NCBI RefSeq assembly: GCF_016008875.1
Contig: NZ_JADTQG010000005.1
Location: forward strand, 1-64,000
From: Ectopseudomonas mendocina
Lineage (GTDB): Bacteria; Pseudomonadota; Gammaproteobacteria; Pseudomonadales; Pseudomonadaceae
DNA length: 64,000 nucleotides
Direction: 5' to 3'
The position numbers and the translations under genes are program-made. Below the pieces are notes generated by a model that saw only the letters and a program-made list of their open reading frames with translations, had not been told where the DNA came from and searched no databases. This document shows positions 43,164-53,179 of this stretch, piece by piece (position 1 is the stretch's first letter; the number at the start of each line of letters is the position of its first letter).

Positions 43164-44050
43164 GGGCATTGCTCCCGCAGCATTTCCACCAGCGTGGCGG
43201 GGTCGCGCTCAAGGTTTCCCTGGCTGCCGTGCAGGCGCATCAGCTGTGCAGCCAGGCCGCTCATGGGCGTTGCGCTGCCCTGCTCACGCGACAGTTTCAC
43301 CGCTGTGTCGAGATCCTTGAGCAGGGTGCGCACATGCCACTTGACCGGCTCGAACTGTCTGGCGGCCATTTGCGGCGCGAGGATCTGCAGCGGTTTGGAA
43401 TCGGCGAAACCACCGGCCAAAGCCTGCGCGATCAGGCTGGCATCGACGCCCGCGCGCTCGGCCAACGCCACCACCTCGGCAATCACCAGCGCGTTGCAGG
43501 CGACGATCATCTGGTTGCACACCTTGGTCACCTGCCCGGCGCCTACCTCGCCCATGCGCGTCAGGCGCTGACCCAGGTGCGCCAGTACCGGGCGCACGCG
43601 CTCCACGTCCTCTTCGCGGCCACCCGCCATGATCGCCAGCGTGCCGGCCTCGGCGCCCGGCGTGCCACCGGAAACCGGTGCATCGATCCAGCGCATGCCG
43701 GTGCGCGCTTCCAGCTCCGCGGCCATCTCACGTGTGGCGGCCGGTTCAAGACTGGAAAAATCCACCAGCAACTGCCCCGGCCGCGCCCCCTCGACGATGC
43801 CGCCCGGGCCGAACACCACCTCGCGCACCACCTCGGTATTGGCCAGGCACAGCATCACCAAGTCGGCATCGCGACACAACTCGGCGGGGCTCTCAACGCG
43901 ACGCGCACCCTGATCCAGCAGCGGTGCGCACTTGTCCGGCGTGCGGTTCCACAGAGTCAGTGGATAGCCTGCGGCCAGCAGGCGGCGGGTCATCGGCAGG
44001 CCCATCAGGCCGATCCCGGCGAAGGCCAGGGCGGGCAGCGTTGCAGTCAT
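43160..44050 (-). CDS. beta-hydroxyacid dehydrogenase (GlxR/GarR/LtnD type)
   Basis: NAD(P)-dependent dehydrogenase of 296 residues. LAFAGIGLMGLPMTRRLLAAGY is the nucleotide-binding start; DAPVSGGTPGAEAGTLAIMAGG and the catalytic-lysine motif GQVTKVCNQM (Lys near 174) follow the tartronate-semialdehyde reductase pattern. With the downstream Hyi-like isomerase it could reduce tartronate semialdehyde to glycerate or act in L-threonate/tetronate use. Glyoxylate carboligase and a four-carbon acid kinase, the usual partners, are not nearby. Confidence 0.87.
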   Translation of the reverse strand: MTATLPALAFAGIGLMGLPMTRRLLAAGYPLTLWNRTPDKCAPLLDQGARRVESPAELCRDADLVMLCLANTEVVREVVFGPGGIVEGARPGQLLVDFSSLEPAATREMAAELEARTGMRWIDAPVSGGTPGAEAGTLAIMAGGREEDVERVRPVLAHLGQRLTRMGEVGAGQVTKVCNQMIVACNALVIAEVVALAERAGVDASLIAQALAGGFADSKPLQILAPQMAARQFEPVKWHVRTLLKDLDTAVKLSREQGSATPMSGLAAQLMRLHGSQGNLERDPATLVEMLREQCP

Positions 44051-44179
44051 CGATCAACTCCAGGCAGTTGGTATCCAGCGCGCATATTAACTCCGGCATC
44101 TGCGCGTACGTGCTGCAAGCGCAGCGTCCGGCCACTATACTCCGCGCGCCTTCCCCGCTATTGAACCGGAGAATCCGAC

Positions 44180-45031
44180 ATGTTCAAGAACACCCTGGCG
44201 CTCGCCGCCGGCATCGCCCTGTCCGTATCCGCTGTATTTGCGCAAGCCGCCGACGTCCTCAAGGTCTCGGCCATCCCCGACGAAGCCCCCACCGAACTGC
44301 TGCGCAAGTTCAAGCCGCTGGGTGCCTACCTGGAGCAGGAACTGGGCATGAAGGTCGAGTTCGTGCCGGTGGCCGACTACGCCGCCGTGGTCGAGGCGCT
44401 GGCGGCCGACCGTATCGACATGGCCTGGTTGGGCGGCTTCACCTTCGTCCAGGCGCACCTGAAGACCGGTAACGCCGTACCCCTGGTACAGCGTGAACAG
44501 GACGCCGAGTTCACCAGCAAGTTCATCACTTCCGACCCGGCGGTGAAATCGCTGCAGGATCTGAAAGGCAAAACCTTCGCCTTCGGCTCGGTGTCCTCCA
44601 CCTCCGGCAGCCTGATGCCGCGCTATTTCATGCTGCAGGACGGCATCAAGCCGGAAGACTTCTTCAGCCGCGTGGCCTATTCCGGCGCTCACGACGCCAC
44701 CGCAGCCTGGGTGCAAGCCGGTAAGGCCGACGCCGGCGTGCTCAATGCCTCGGTCTGGCAGAAGCTGGTCGATGGCGGCAAGGTCGATACCGACAAGGTC
44801 AAGGTCTTCGCCACCACCCCGACCTACTACGACTACAACTGGACCGTGCGCGGCAACCTCGATGCCGATCTGCAGGCGAAGATCAAGGCCGCCTTCCTCG
44901 CCCTCGACCCGGCCAAGCCCGAGCAGAAGGCAATTCTCGACCTGCAGGCCGCCAGCCGCTTCATCGAGACCAAGCCTGAAAACTACGAAGGCATCGAAGA
45001 AGCCGCGCGCGCCGCTGGCCTCTTGAAGTGA
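44180..45031 (+). CDS. phosphonate/selenate-type ABC importer, binding protein
   Basis: Periplasmic binding protein of the PhnD family, 283 residues, signal peptide ending AQAA. Key phrases: [64 protein letters not shown] and [21 protein letters not shown], close to the group often annotated as putative selenate-binding in Pseudomonas (from memory; that label rests mainly on gene neighbourhood). GGAG precedes the ATG. The gene leads a four-gene operon with overlapping stops and starts. The true anion is not known. Confidence 0.87.
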   Translation: MFKNTLALAAGIALSVSAVFAQAADVLKVSAIPDEAPTELLRKFKPLGAYLEQELGMKVEFVPVADYAAVVEALAADRIDMAWLGGFTFVQAHLKTGNAVPLVQREQDAEFTSKFITSDPAVKSLQDLKGKTFAFGSVSSTSGSLMPRYFMLQDGIKPEDFFSRVAYSGAHDATAAWVQAGKADAGVLNASVWQKLVDGGKVDTDKVKVFATTPTYYDYNWTVRGNLDADLQAKIKAAFLALDPAKPEQKAILDLQAASRFIETKPENYEGIEEAARAAGLLK

Positions 45032-45828
45032 GCATCGCCCTGCGTGGCGTGGGCCTGGCCCACGCCAACGGCAAGGTTGCGCTCGAAAACATCGACCTCG
45101 AGGTCAGCCCCGGCGAACGGGTGGCCATCATCGGCCCCTCGGGTGCCGGCAAGACCACCCTGCTGCGCCTGCTGGCCACCAGCCTGCAACCCACGCACGG
45201 CGAGATCGACCTGCTGCAGCACAACCCCTGGCGCCTGCCTGCCCGCCAGCGCCAGCGTCTACGCGCACGCATCGGCCTGATCCACCAGGCGCCACCGCTG
45301 CCGCCGCGTCAGCGCGTGGTCACCGCCGTGCTGGCCGGCAAGCTCGGCCAGTGGTCATTGGCCAAGGGCCTGATCAACCTGCTGCACCCGCTGGATGCCG
45401 GCGGCGCCCAGGCAGCCCTGGCGCGCCTGGATATCGCCGACAAGCTCTACCAGCGCTGCGACCAGCTCTCTGGCGGCCAGCTGCAGCGAGTCGGCATCGC
45501 CCGAGTGCTGTACCAGGCGCCGGACCTGATCCTCGCCGACGAACCGGTCTCGGCCATGGACCCGGTGCTGGCCGGCCATACCCTGGCCGTGCTCAACAAC
45601 GAGGCTGCCGAACGCGGCATGACCCTGCTGGCCAGCCTGCATGCCGTCGATCTGGCCCTGGCGCACTTCCCGCGGGTGATCGGTATTCGCGACGGGCGTA
45701 TCGCCTTCGACCTGCCGGCCATTGAGGTACAGCCCGAGCAGTTGCACGCGCTGTACGCCAACGAGCAGCTGCAGGCCACGCCCAGCTCGCCCGTACAGCC
45801 GCAACCGACGCACATCCCGCGATGCTGA
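45028..45828 (+). CDS. ABC transporter ATPase, PhnC-type
   Basis: A 266-residue ATPase with Walker [11 protein letters not shown]-loop LIHQ, signature [15 protein letters not shown], Walker B LILADEP and the switch His ([12 protein letters not shown]). It powers the importer formed with the neighbouring genes. The start is a GTG overlapping the stop of the binding-protein gene (GTGA). The C-terminal 25 residues are Pro/Gln-rich and unlike the core. Confidence 0.92.
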   Translation: MSIALRGVGLAHANGKVALENIDLEVSPGERVAIIGPSGAGKTTLLRLLATSLQPTHGEIDLLQHNPWRLPARQRQRLRARIGLIHQAPPLPPRQRVVTAVLAGKLGQWSLAKGLINLLHPLDAGGAQAALARLDIADKLYQRCDQLSGGQLQRVGIARVLYQAPDLILADEPVSAMDPVLAGHTLAVLNNEAAERGMTLLASLHAVDLALAHFPRVIGIRDGRIAFDLPAIEVQPEQLHALYANEQLQATPSSPVQPQPTHIPRC

Positions 45829-46649
45829 CCACCGCCCCACGCGACCCCGCCGCCCTGCCACGCCTGCTGATCACCGCGCTGGCGCTGCTGTTTTTGTGGC
45901 CGGGCATCAGCTTGAGCGAGCTGGACCTGGCCGTGCTGGTCGATGGCGACAACACCCGCGCCATGGGCAACTTCCTCGCCGGTTTCTGGCCGCCTGCGCA
46001 TGATGGCGAATTCCTCGCCCTGCTCGGCCGCGCCACCCTGGAAACCCTGGCCATCGCCACCGCCGGCATGAGTCTGGCCCTGCTGATCGCCATTCCAGCC
46101 GCACTGCTGGCGACGCGCGCGCTGTCGTTGTCGGCCGTGCGCCGTGGCGGCCGCCCGGCCTGGTGGGCGCAACTGGCACGTTGGCCGGTACGTGGCCTAC
46201 TGATCTTCCTGCGCAGCGTCCCGGAGATCGTCTGGGCACTGCTGTTCGTCCGCGCCGTCGGCCTCGGCCCCACCGCCGGGGTACTGGCCATCGCCATCAC
46301 CTACGCCGGCATGCTCGGTAAGGTGTATGCGGAAATCTTCGAGTCGGTGGATGCTCGCCCCACCCGCGCGCTACTGGGTGCCGGTAGCAGCCGGTTGACG
46401 GCCTTCACCTACGGCGTGCTGCCCAATGCCGCCGGGGAAATGCTCTCCTACACCGTATACCGCTGGGAATGTGCCATCCGCGCCTCGGTGGTGATGGGCT
46501 TCGTCGGTGCCGGCGGGCTGGGCCAACAGATCGACCTGTCACTACGCATGTTCGCCGGCGGCGAAGTGGCGAGCATGCTGCTCACCTTCCTGCTGCTGGT
46601 ACTGCTGGCCGACCAGTTCAGCCGCCTGCTGCGCGCGAGGCTGACATGA
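45822..46649 (+). CDS. ABC transporter permease, PhnE-type (first)
   Basis: Inner-membrane permease of 275 residues with about six helices; the EAA-type loop is [36 protein letters not shown]-like ([16 protein letters not shown]), followed by [25 protein letters not shown], the PhnE hallmark. Its ATG lies inside the ATPase gene. It likely forms a heterodimer with the second permease, because both are encoded and similar. Confidence 0.9.
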   Translation: MLTTAPRDPAALPRLLITALALLFLWPGISLSELDLAVLVDGDNTRAMGNFLAGFWPPAHDGEFLALLGRATLETLAIATAGMSLALLIAIPAALLATRALSLSAVRRGGRPAWWAQLARWPVRGLLIFLRSVPEIVWALLFVRAVGLGPTAGVLAIAITYAGMLGKVYAEIFESVDARPTRALLGAGSSRLTAFTYGVLPNAAGEMLSYTVYRWECAIRASVVMGFVGAGGLGQQIDLSLRMFAGGEVASMLLTFLLLVLLADQFSRLLRARLT

Positions 46650-47407
46650 GAGCCGGCAATCTGATCCTGTTCGCCGCCCTCCTCGGCGCGGTGATCGCCT
46701 CGTTCCTCTACCTGGGCATCGACCTCGGCACGTTGGTGGCCGGCGACAGCCTGGCGCAGATGGGCCAGTACGCCAGCGGCTTCCTGCAACCGGACTTCTC
46801 CGCCGCGCACCTGCAGGCCATCGGCCACGGCGCGCTGGAAACCCTGGCCATGTCCGCCATCGGCACATTGCTCGCCGCCCTGCTCGGCCTGGCCCTGGCG
46901 CTACCGGCCGCCGGGCGCTTCGGCGCTATCGCCCTGCACGCGACACGCCTGCTGCTCAATGCCCTGCGCGCCATTCCCGAACTGGTCTGGGCGGCGCTGA
47001 TGGTGCTGGCCGCCGGCCTCGGCCCCAACGCCGGCACCCTGGCCCTGGCTCTGCACACCGCCGGCGTGCTCGGTCGCCTGTTCGCCGAAGCGCTGGAAAA
47101 CACCCCACGCGAACCGGCCGACGCAATCCGCGAAAGCGGCGGCGGACGCATGCTCGCTTTCTGCTACGGCACCCTGCCCGGCGTCTGGCCACAGCTGGTG
47201 GCGTACACGCTGTATCGCTGGGAGAACAACATCCGCATGGCCAGCGTGCTCGGCTTCGTCGGTGCCGGCGGCCTCGGGCAAATGCTCTACATGAGCCTCA
47301 GCCTGTTCCAGGAAGCCCAGGCGGCTACGGTGATCCTGGCCATGTTGCTGCTGGTGCTGGCGGTCGATGCTTTCAGTGGCTGGGCCAGGCAGCGCTGGTT
47401 CAGCTAG
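46646..47407 (+). CDS. ABC transporter permease, PhnE-type (second)
   Basis: A 253-residue permease related to the previous one. EALENTPREPADAIRESGGGRMLAFCYGTLPGVW is its ATPase-coupling loop, and [26 protein letters not shown] the conserved permease end. ATGA overlap with the first permease. It ends eight bases inside the convergent hydrolase gene, with no terminator hairpin seen between them. Confidence 0.9.
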   Translation: MRAGNLILFAALLGAVIASFLYLGIDLGTLVAGDSLAQMGQYASGFLQPDFSAAHLQAIGHGALETLAMSAIGTLLAALLGLALALPAAGRFGAIALHATRLLLNALRAIPELVWAALMVLAAGLGPNAGTLALALHTAGVLGRLFAEALENTPREPADAIRESGGGRMLAFCYGTLPGVWPQLVAYTLYRWENNIRMASVLGFVGAGGLGQMLYMSLSLFQEAQAATVILAMLLLVLAVDAFSGWARQRWFS

Positions 47408-48212
47408 GCCCCTCGCACTCCTGCGGTGCAAGCCAATCGGATACGGCCCGATTGAAGCCCTCCGCACAATCCACCATCACCCAGTGGGAGGATTTGAAGA
47501 GCACGACCTTGCAGCCCGGGCTCGTGCTCAATGTCTGCAGCCATTGTTCGGATTGAAACTGAAATGGCTTGTAGCTTCCGTACGCGTAAAAAATGGGACA
47601 CGCCAATTGGGTCGGACCGATAAGGTTTTTCAATCCTCCGCGCGCGCCCATCCAGCGCATGGCATAGGGATAACTCATACCCGCATGGATGCTGGCCGGG
47701 TCGGTCTTGCAACGCAGATATTTCGCGGTCGCACGTGCCAGGTAATCGCCTACCGGACCCTTCAGGTACCACGTCAGCGCCAGGGGCATCTGATAGGCAA
47801 AAATCATCCATTTGGCTCGCAGGCTCAGCCCGCGCTTGAATGCCGGTGAGCTGGCATCCCCCACATCGACGGCAACGATTCGCGCCACTTTGTGCGGGTG
47901 AGTGGCAGCGAAGTGAAACCCGAACAGGCACCCCCAGTCATGCAGCATGAGCGTGACCTTGCCGTTGGGACTGACCTGATTCACGACACGCAGGATCAGC
48001 TCGGTTATCTCGCTGATAGAAAAACCCCGCGTCTTCGGGTCATCGAAGCCGGGCAAGGTAAATCTCACGCATCGATGCGTGCGCTTGAAATGCTGAACCT
48101 GTCGTGCCCATATTTCATGGCTATCCGGCCAGCCGTGCAGCATCACGATGATGTCGGGGCTTTCACCGTCGATGTACACCGGAATGCCGGAGACGATTGA
48201 TTCAGTATGCAC
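47400..48212 (-). CDS. alpha/beta hydrolase of the epoxide hydrolase / dehalogenase type
   Basis: A 270-residue alpha/beta hydrolase. HGWPDSHEIW carries the oxyanion HGxP motif, and the nucleophile elbow LMLHDWGCLFGFH has Asp rather than Ser, as in epoxide hydrolases and haloalkane dehalogenases; the late His is in KSSHWVMVDCAEGFN. It lies 80 bases after the Fe-dependent dehydrogenase on the same strand and is probably the last gene of the six-gene catabolic operon. The start is a GTG at 48212 with GGAGAG upstream. Substrate unknown. Confidence 0.84.
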   Translation of the reverse strand: MHTESIVSGIPVYIDGESPDIIVMLHGWPDSHEIWARQVQHFKRTHRCVRFTLPGFDDPKTRGFSISEITELILRVVNQVSPNGKVTLMLHDWGCLFGFHFAATHPHKVARIVAVDVGDASSPAFKRGLSLRAKWMIFAYQMPLALTWYLKGPVGDYLARATAKYLRCKTDPASIHAGMSYPYAMRWMGARGGLKNLIGPTQLACPIFYAYGSYKPFQFQSEQWLQTLSTSPGCKVVLFKSSHWVMVDCAEGFNRAVSDWLAPQECEGPS

Positions 48213-48292
48213 GCGTCTGTCTCTCCGAAAGTCGACTCAGGGGCTGTTGCTGCAACCAGTCGATCGCCCCAGGAGCGGGATCTCACCAGGTG

Positions 48293-49450
48293 CTACAAGC
48301 ACTGTTCCAGCACTTTGGCACTTATCGGCAAGGTTATTTCCCGACGCTCACCCAACGCGACCATACCGTGGCGTTCCAGCTGTTCGAGCAGCTTGGGTAT
48401 ACCGCCTGCATCAATACCATAACTGCTCAGGCGTGTCGCAACGCCCATCTGCTCGAAGAAATCGCGCGTGAGGGCGATGGCCTGCTCGATTCGCTGCTCC
48501 CGCGAGCCTCCGCGAAGGTCCCAAACTCGCTCGGCGTACTGCAGCAGTTTCTGCGACTTTTCCTGGCGGCGCACACTGAGCATGGCGGGCAAGACCACGG
48601 CCAGGGTCTGCGCATGGTCGAGGCCATGCACAGCGGTGAGCTCATGGCCGATCATGTGCGTTGACCAGTCCTGCGGTACACCTGCACCGATCAGGCCGTT
48701 CAGTGCGAGGCTGGCGGCCCACATGAGATTGGCCCGTACCTCGTAGTTCTCCGGCTCGCTCAGGGCCAGCGGTCCCAGCTCGACCAGAGTCAGCAGCAAG
48801 CCTTCGGCGAAACGATCCTGGACATGGGCATTGACGGGGTATGTCAGGTACTGCTCGATGACATGGACGAACGCATCGACCACGCCGTTGCCGACCTGAC
48901 GAGCAGGTACGCTCATCGTCCGGGTCGGGTCGAGAATCGCGAACACCGGGAAACAGTGGCGACTGGCAAAGGGAATCTTATCGTGAGTCGACAAGCGCGT
49001 GACAACGGCGCTGTTGTTCATTTCCGAGCCCGTTGCCGCCAGGGTCAGCACCACGCCTACGGGGAGCGTGCGGGTGATGCAGCGGCCGCCGCTTTCGAGG
49101 ATGGCCCAGCCGTCCGCCGCCATGCAGGCGGCTGCCGCAATGTACTTGGCAGCGTCGATCACCGACCCGCCGCCCACGGCCAGGACATAGGAAATGTCCT
49201 CGGCCTTGGCCTGCTCAACGGCCAGGCTGAGTCGCTCATAGCTCGGGTTGGGTTCGATACCGCCAAAATCGCTGAGGTACCGCTCTCCCAACGTATGCCG
49301 CACCTCTGCCAGCGTGCCATTCCTGATCACGCTGCCGCCGCCGTAGAGCAGCATGACTCTGGCGTCGGCGGGTATTTCCTGATTCAGCTTCGACAGTTTG
49401 CTCTTGCCGAAGTGGATGCGCGTTGGGTTGGAGTACGAAAAATCAAGCAT
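48293..49450 (-). CDS. iron-containing alcohol dehydrogenase / aldehyde reductase (YqhD-like)
   Basis: A 385-residue NAD(P)-dependent dehydrogenase. GGGS at 93-96 binds the cofactor; metal ligands line up with YqhD as Asp192, His196, His265 and His279, with equal spacings (VVDAFVHVIEQYL and HMIGHELTAVHGLDHAQTLAVVLP). YqhD reduces short aldehydes, including toxic ones. Here it lies 69 bases after the acyl-CoA synthetase gene, so it may interconvert the alcohol or aldehyde form of the pathway substrate (inference). Confidence 0.9.
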   Translation of the reverse strand: MLDFSYSNPTRIHFGKSKLSKLNQEIPADARVMLLYGGGSVIRNGTLAEVRHTLGERYLSDFGGIEPNPSYERLSLAVEQAKAEDISYVLAVGGGSVIDAAKYIAAAACMAADGWAILESGGRCITRTLPVGVVLTLAATGSEMNNSAVVTRLSTHDKIPFASRHCFPVFAILDPTRTMSVPARQVGNGVVDAFVHVIEQYLTYPVNAHVQDRFAEGLLLTLVELGPLALSEPENYEVRANLMWAASLALNGLIGAGVPQDWSTHMIGHELTAVHGLDHAQTLAVVLPAMLSVRRQEKSQKLLQYAERVWDLRGGSREQRIEQAIALTRDFFEQMGVATRLSSYGIDAGGIPKLLEQLERHGMVALGERREITLPISAKVLEQCL

Positions 49451-49519
49451 GAATTATTCTCGGAATGCCCAGTAATGCTGGCGCACTGAAGCGCCACTGA
49501 GGGGGAGCCAGGCGAGCGC

Positions 49520-51164
49520 CTAGCGGTTGTCACTGGCGGTGTCGGGAAGCGCGTAGTCCTCCAGCACCTTGCGCAGCTCGGTTTTCAGCATTTTCCCGGT
49601 CGCGCCAAGCGGGATGTTATCGACGAACACGACGTCATCCGGGGTCTGCCACTTCGCCAGTTTTCCTTCATAAAGACCAAGCACCTCCTCTCTGCTGACG
49701 ACTGCGTCCTTGCGCCTGACGACGAGCACGATGGGGCGCTCTCCCCATTTCGGGTGCGGCACGCCCAACGCCGCGGCCATTGCGACCGCCGGGTGGTTCA
49801 TGGCGATATTTTCGATATCGATGGTCGAGAGCCATTCTCCGCCTGACTTGACCACATCCTTGCTGCGGTCGGTGAGCTGCAGGTAGGCGTTGGCGTCGAG
49901 CGTGGCAACGTCGCCAGTGGCGAACCAGCCATCGTCCAGACGCTGCTCGCAGTCGTCCTTGAAATAGGCGCTGATGACCCAGTGCCCCTTGACTTGCAGG
50001 TGGCCGCAATTCGTTCCGTTCCACGGCTGTACGACGCCTTGGTCATCGACGATGCGCAGGTCGATCCCGAACACCGGACGACCTTGCTTCAGACGAAGCC
50101 GTTGCTGCTCCTCACGGCTCAGACTCGAGTGCTCCGCCATCAGCGCGGAGGCCGTGCCCAGAGGCGACATTTCGGTCATGCCCCAGGCGTGAATCACCTC
50201 GACGCCGTAGCGGTCCTCGAAGTGCTTCTGCATGCTCGGCGAACAGGCCGCTCCACCGATGGTGGTTTTTCTCAAATGAGGAAAAGCTGCCCTGCCGGGC
50301 ATCGACGTGATCGAGCAGCATCTGCCAGACCGTTGGCACGCCCAGCGCCAGCGTCACCGACTCCTGCTCGATCAGCTCGTACACCGATTGCCCGTCCAGC
50401 GCCGGGCCGGGCAACACCAGTTTGCAACCGGCCATCGCCGTACAGTAGGGCGTGCCCCAGCCATTGACATGGAACATCGGCACTACCGGCATCACCACAT
50501 CCTGAGGACCGATACCCAATGCACTGGGCGTGCTGAGAATCATGCTGTGCAGCACGGTCGAGCGATGAGAATAGAGCGCGCCTTTCGGGTTGCCGGTGGT
50601 GCCGCTGGTGTAACACAGGCTCGAAGCCGCCAACTCATCGAACTGCGGCCAAGCGTATTGACCACTGTGCTTCGCCAGCAACGACTCGTAACTGACGACC
50701 TCCGGCATGTCTTCGAGGCGTTCGAGCGCAGCCTGATCACCCAACAGCACCCAGTGACGAACACGGCGGACCAGCGGCTGCAGGGTACGGACCAGGTCAA
50801 TGAAGCTGGCATCGAAGAACACCACTTCGTCTTCGGCATGCTCCAGCATCCAGGCCACCTGCGAGGCATGCAGACGTGGATTGATGGTATGCAGCACACG
50901 CTGCGAGCCGCTGATGCCGTAGTACAGCTCCAGATGGCGATAGCCATTCCAGGCGATGCTCGCGACCCGGCTGCCCGCAGGCAGATCCCAGTCATCGAGC
51001 ACCATGGCCAGCTGCCGAGAACGCTGGGCGACATCCGCCCAGGTGTATCGATGAATGTCGCCCTCGACACGGCGCGATACCACTTCGACCCCTGCACTGT
51101 AACGCTCCGCATGCTCCAGCAGCGATGAAATGAGCAGCGGCTTGTCCTGCATCAATCCGTTCAA
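49520..51164 (-). pseudogene. AlkK-like medium-chain acyl-CoA synthetase, one frameshift
   Basis: AMP-forming acyl-CoA ligase resembling AlkK of P. oleovorans. The N-terminal frame (51164 to about 50285) has SSLCYTSGTTGNPKGALYSHRSTVLHSM and VVPMFHVNGWGTPY; the C-terminal frame (50302 to 49520) has [49 protein letters not shown] and PLGATGKMLKTELRKVLEDY. They meet at 50282-50285, where AAAA (TTTT on the coding strand) has one base too many: removing one T restores SFPHLRKTTIGGAACSP. The intact product would be about 547 residues. The start is the TTG at 51164, with GGGAGG 7 bases upstream and an MNGLM-type beginning as in homologues. Either a true inactivation, slippage or a sequencing error. 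Confidence 0.85.
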
Positions 51165-51180
51165 GGCACGGCCTCCCGAA

Positions 51181-51492
51181 TCACTGAATGACTTGGCTGA
51201 TGACCACAACCGGGACGATATCGGTGTAGTTCGTGCGGTCGGCACCGAGCACCTTGCCTTCAGCGGCCATTGCCGCCTTGAAGCTGTCGACGTCGGCGAA
51301 GAACATGTGCGCTGCCGCAACGCTCGCAGGCAGCTTGCCGCCAGGCTCAGGTAAGGTCTGATCGATCTCCAGCTTTACCAGGCCGTGAGCGCCGAGCCGG
51401 GCCCTGATCAACTGCGCGTGCGTTGACTGGTAGTACTGATGATCGAACTGGAAGCCTTCGTGGGGCGGGTAGGAAACGGTCATTCTGATCAT
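51181..51492 (-). CDS. EthD-domain protein
   Basis: A 103-residue ferredoxin-like protein: MIRMTVSYPPHEGFQFDHQYYQSTHAQLIRARLGAHGLVKLEIDQTLPEP, with the DHQYY-x3-H arrangement common in EthD/DABB proteins. EthD was first found as an accessory in ethyl tert-butyl ether degradation; members are small dimers of unclear catalysis. GGAGAATAACC precedes the ATG. It is 16 bases ahead of the acyl-CoA synthetase start and 36 bases behind the FAD enzyme, so it is within the operon. Confidence 0.83.
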   Translation of the reverse strand: MIRMTVSYPPHEGFQFDHQYYQSTHAQLIRARLGAHGLVKLEIDQTLPEPGGKLPASVAAAHMFFADVDSFKAAMAAEGKVLGADRTNYTDIVPVVVISQVIQ

Positions 51493-51528
51493 GGTTATTC
51501 TCCAAATGGCGATAGTCGGTTGAAGGAA

Positions 51529-53136
51529 TCAGGCGAGCTCTCGCAGCTCACGGAACAGGTCACGGCCAAGTGCCGCCGATGCGGCCAGCAAGCCGCCGAC
51601 CATGGCACCGCTGACGCCGCCCATGGCGACATCCTGACCGGTGAAAAGCAAACCCTTGACCGGGCTGAAGGCACGGGTCCAACGCTGTTGATAGCGCTCG
51701 GGCGTCGGCGCGAAGGACATGAAATCGCCACGCGTGCGGCCCAGAAAGTCATTGAAACTCACCGGCGTGGCCAGCTCCGCATGGACGACGTGCCCCTGCG
51801 CCTTCGGGTAGAAACGATAGACCTGCTGGAGCATTTCCTCGGAGAGGCGGGCCTTGAGGTCCTCGTACTCGTCACCCCGGTGCTTCCATTGCGTACCGGT
51901 AAACGGCTGCCACAGGTTCCAGTCGGTAAAGCTGCAGATATCCATCGTGCTGCGGCCGGGATAGCGCAGCGGCCAGCTTGGATCTTTAGCTGACGGCTGC
52001 GAGATGAAATGCAGCGGCATCGGACGCCGCGCCGGGTCCTGAATGTAGTGCTGCCAGTCCTCGCTCTGCCTCGCGCTCTGGTGAATCCAGATGTTGGCGG
52101 GCCCGACATCCAGGTGGGCATTGCTGGCATCGAGGCCCACGTTGAGCACGACCGCTGGCAGCGTGCTGGGCATGGCCTGCGCCCTGGCATTGAGCTGCTC
52201 GATTTCCGGGTTTGCGCTGGTGAGCATGTTCAGCGTCTGGCGGATACCGATGCCGCTGATGACCTGCGGCGCCTCGAGTATTTCACCACCCGCCATGCGC
52301 ACACCGACCACCTTGCCATCATGCTCGACGACACCGACCACATCGGCCCCAGCCAGCACCATGCCGCCGGCACTGCGGATGGTTTCCGATATCAGGTCGG
52401 CGATGACTTGCGAGCCGCCGATGGGATAACTCGCTCCATCGAGGTAGTGGCGAATGACGGCGGCATGCACCGAGAACGAGGCGACACTCGGCAAACTGGC
52501 GTAGTCACCGAAATGGCCACAAAGCACGGCGATCAGCTTCTCGTTGCGGGTGATCGAACGCAGGACCTCCAGCGTGGTTTGCTCGGCCAGCGGCATGAAG
52601 CGCGGGGCGACCTGCTCGAACGCCTTGTCCGCAAAGGAGCCTGGCATCGCTCGTACAGCCAGGAATTCACCTGCGGGGCGACTGGCCTCGTTGACCAGCT
52701 CGATGTAACGATCGATGGCGTGCGCTTCTTCGGGGAAGTATTCCTTGAGCCGCTCCTTGAAGGCAGCGCTGCCTGCGTAGTACTCGAATATTTCGTCGCC
52801 TATTGCGATCTTGTTATAGAGATCGGGCATCTTCTGCCACTTGAGCTCACCGCGGGTGACCTTGTCGAACAGGTTGCGCAGGGTGCCGGCGCGATGAACT
52901 TCGCCGACGTAGTGCAACCCCACATCCCACTCGAATCCGGGGCGCCTGAAGACCTGCAGGCAACCGCCGATGACCGCATGGCGCTCCAGCACCAGCACCT
53001 TCTTGCCCTCGAGAGCCAGCAGCGCGGCAGCCGTCAGGCCTCCGGCGCCGGAACCCATGACGATGGCATCCATTTTCGCTGCGAGATCGCCGCGCGCGAG
53101 CGCGCGTTTGTAGCTGGAATCGGCTGCAGTTTTCAT
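51529..53136 (-). CDS. FAD/NAD(P) oxidoreductase, phytoene desaturase / retinol saturase type
   Basis: A 535-residue flavoprotein of the carotenoid desaturase and all-trans-retinol 13,14-reductase group. The dinucleotide motif is AIVMGSGAGGLTAAALLALEGKKVLVLERHAVIGGCLQVFRRPGFEWDVGLHYVGE; near the C-terminus PVKGLLFTGQDVAMGGVSGAMVGGLLAA closes the FAD site. These enzymes add or remove hydrogen at conjugated polyene or isoprenoid chains. It is cotranscribed with a dienoyl-CoA-reductase-like SDR and an AlkK-like ligase, hinting at an unsaturated lipid or terpenoid substrate (inference). Start at 53136 after CCAGGAAAA. Confidence 0.86.
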   Translation of the reverse strand: MKTAADSSYKRALARGDLAAKMDAIVMGSGAGGLTAAALLALEGKKVLVLERHAVIGGCLQVFRRPGFEWDVGLHYVGEVHRAGTLRNLFDKVTRGELKWQKMPDLYNKIAIGDEIFEYYAGSAAFKERLKEYFPEEAHAIDRYIELVNEASRPAGEFLAVRAMPGSFADKAFEQVAPRFMPLAEQTTLEVLRSITRNEKLIAVLCGHFGDYASLPSVASFSVHAAVIRHYLDGASYPIGGSQVIADLISETIRSAGGMVLAGADVVGVVEHDGKVVGVRMAGGEILEAPQVISGIGIRQTLNMLTSANPEIEQLNARAQAMPSTLPAVVLNVGLDASNAHLDVGPANIWIHQSARQSEDWQHYIQDPARRPMPLHFISQPSAKDPSWPLRYPGRSTMDICSFTDWNLWQPFTGTQWKHRGDEYEDLKARLSEEMLQQVYRFYPKAQGHVVHAELATPVSFNDFLGRTRGDFMSFAPTPERYQQRWTRAFSPVKGLLFTGQDVAMGGVSGAMVGGLLAASAALGRDLFRELRELA

Positions 53137-53179
53137 TATTGTTTTCCTGGTTGGGTGGAGCAGAAGTCGGACTGCAGGC

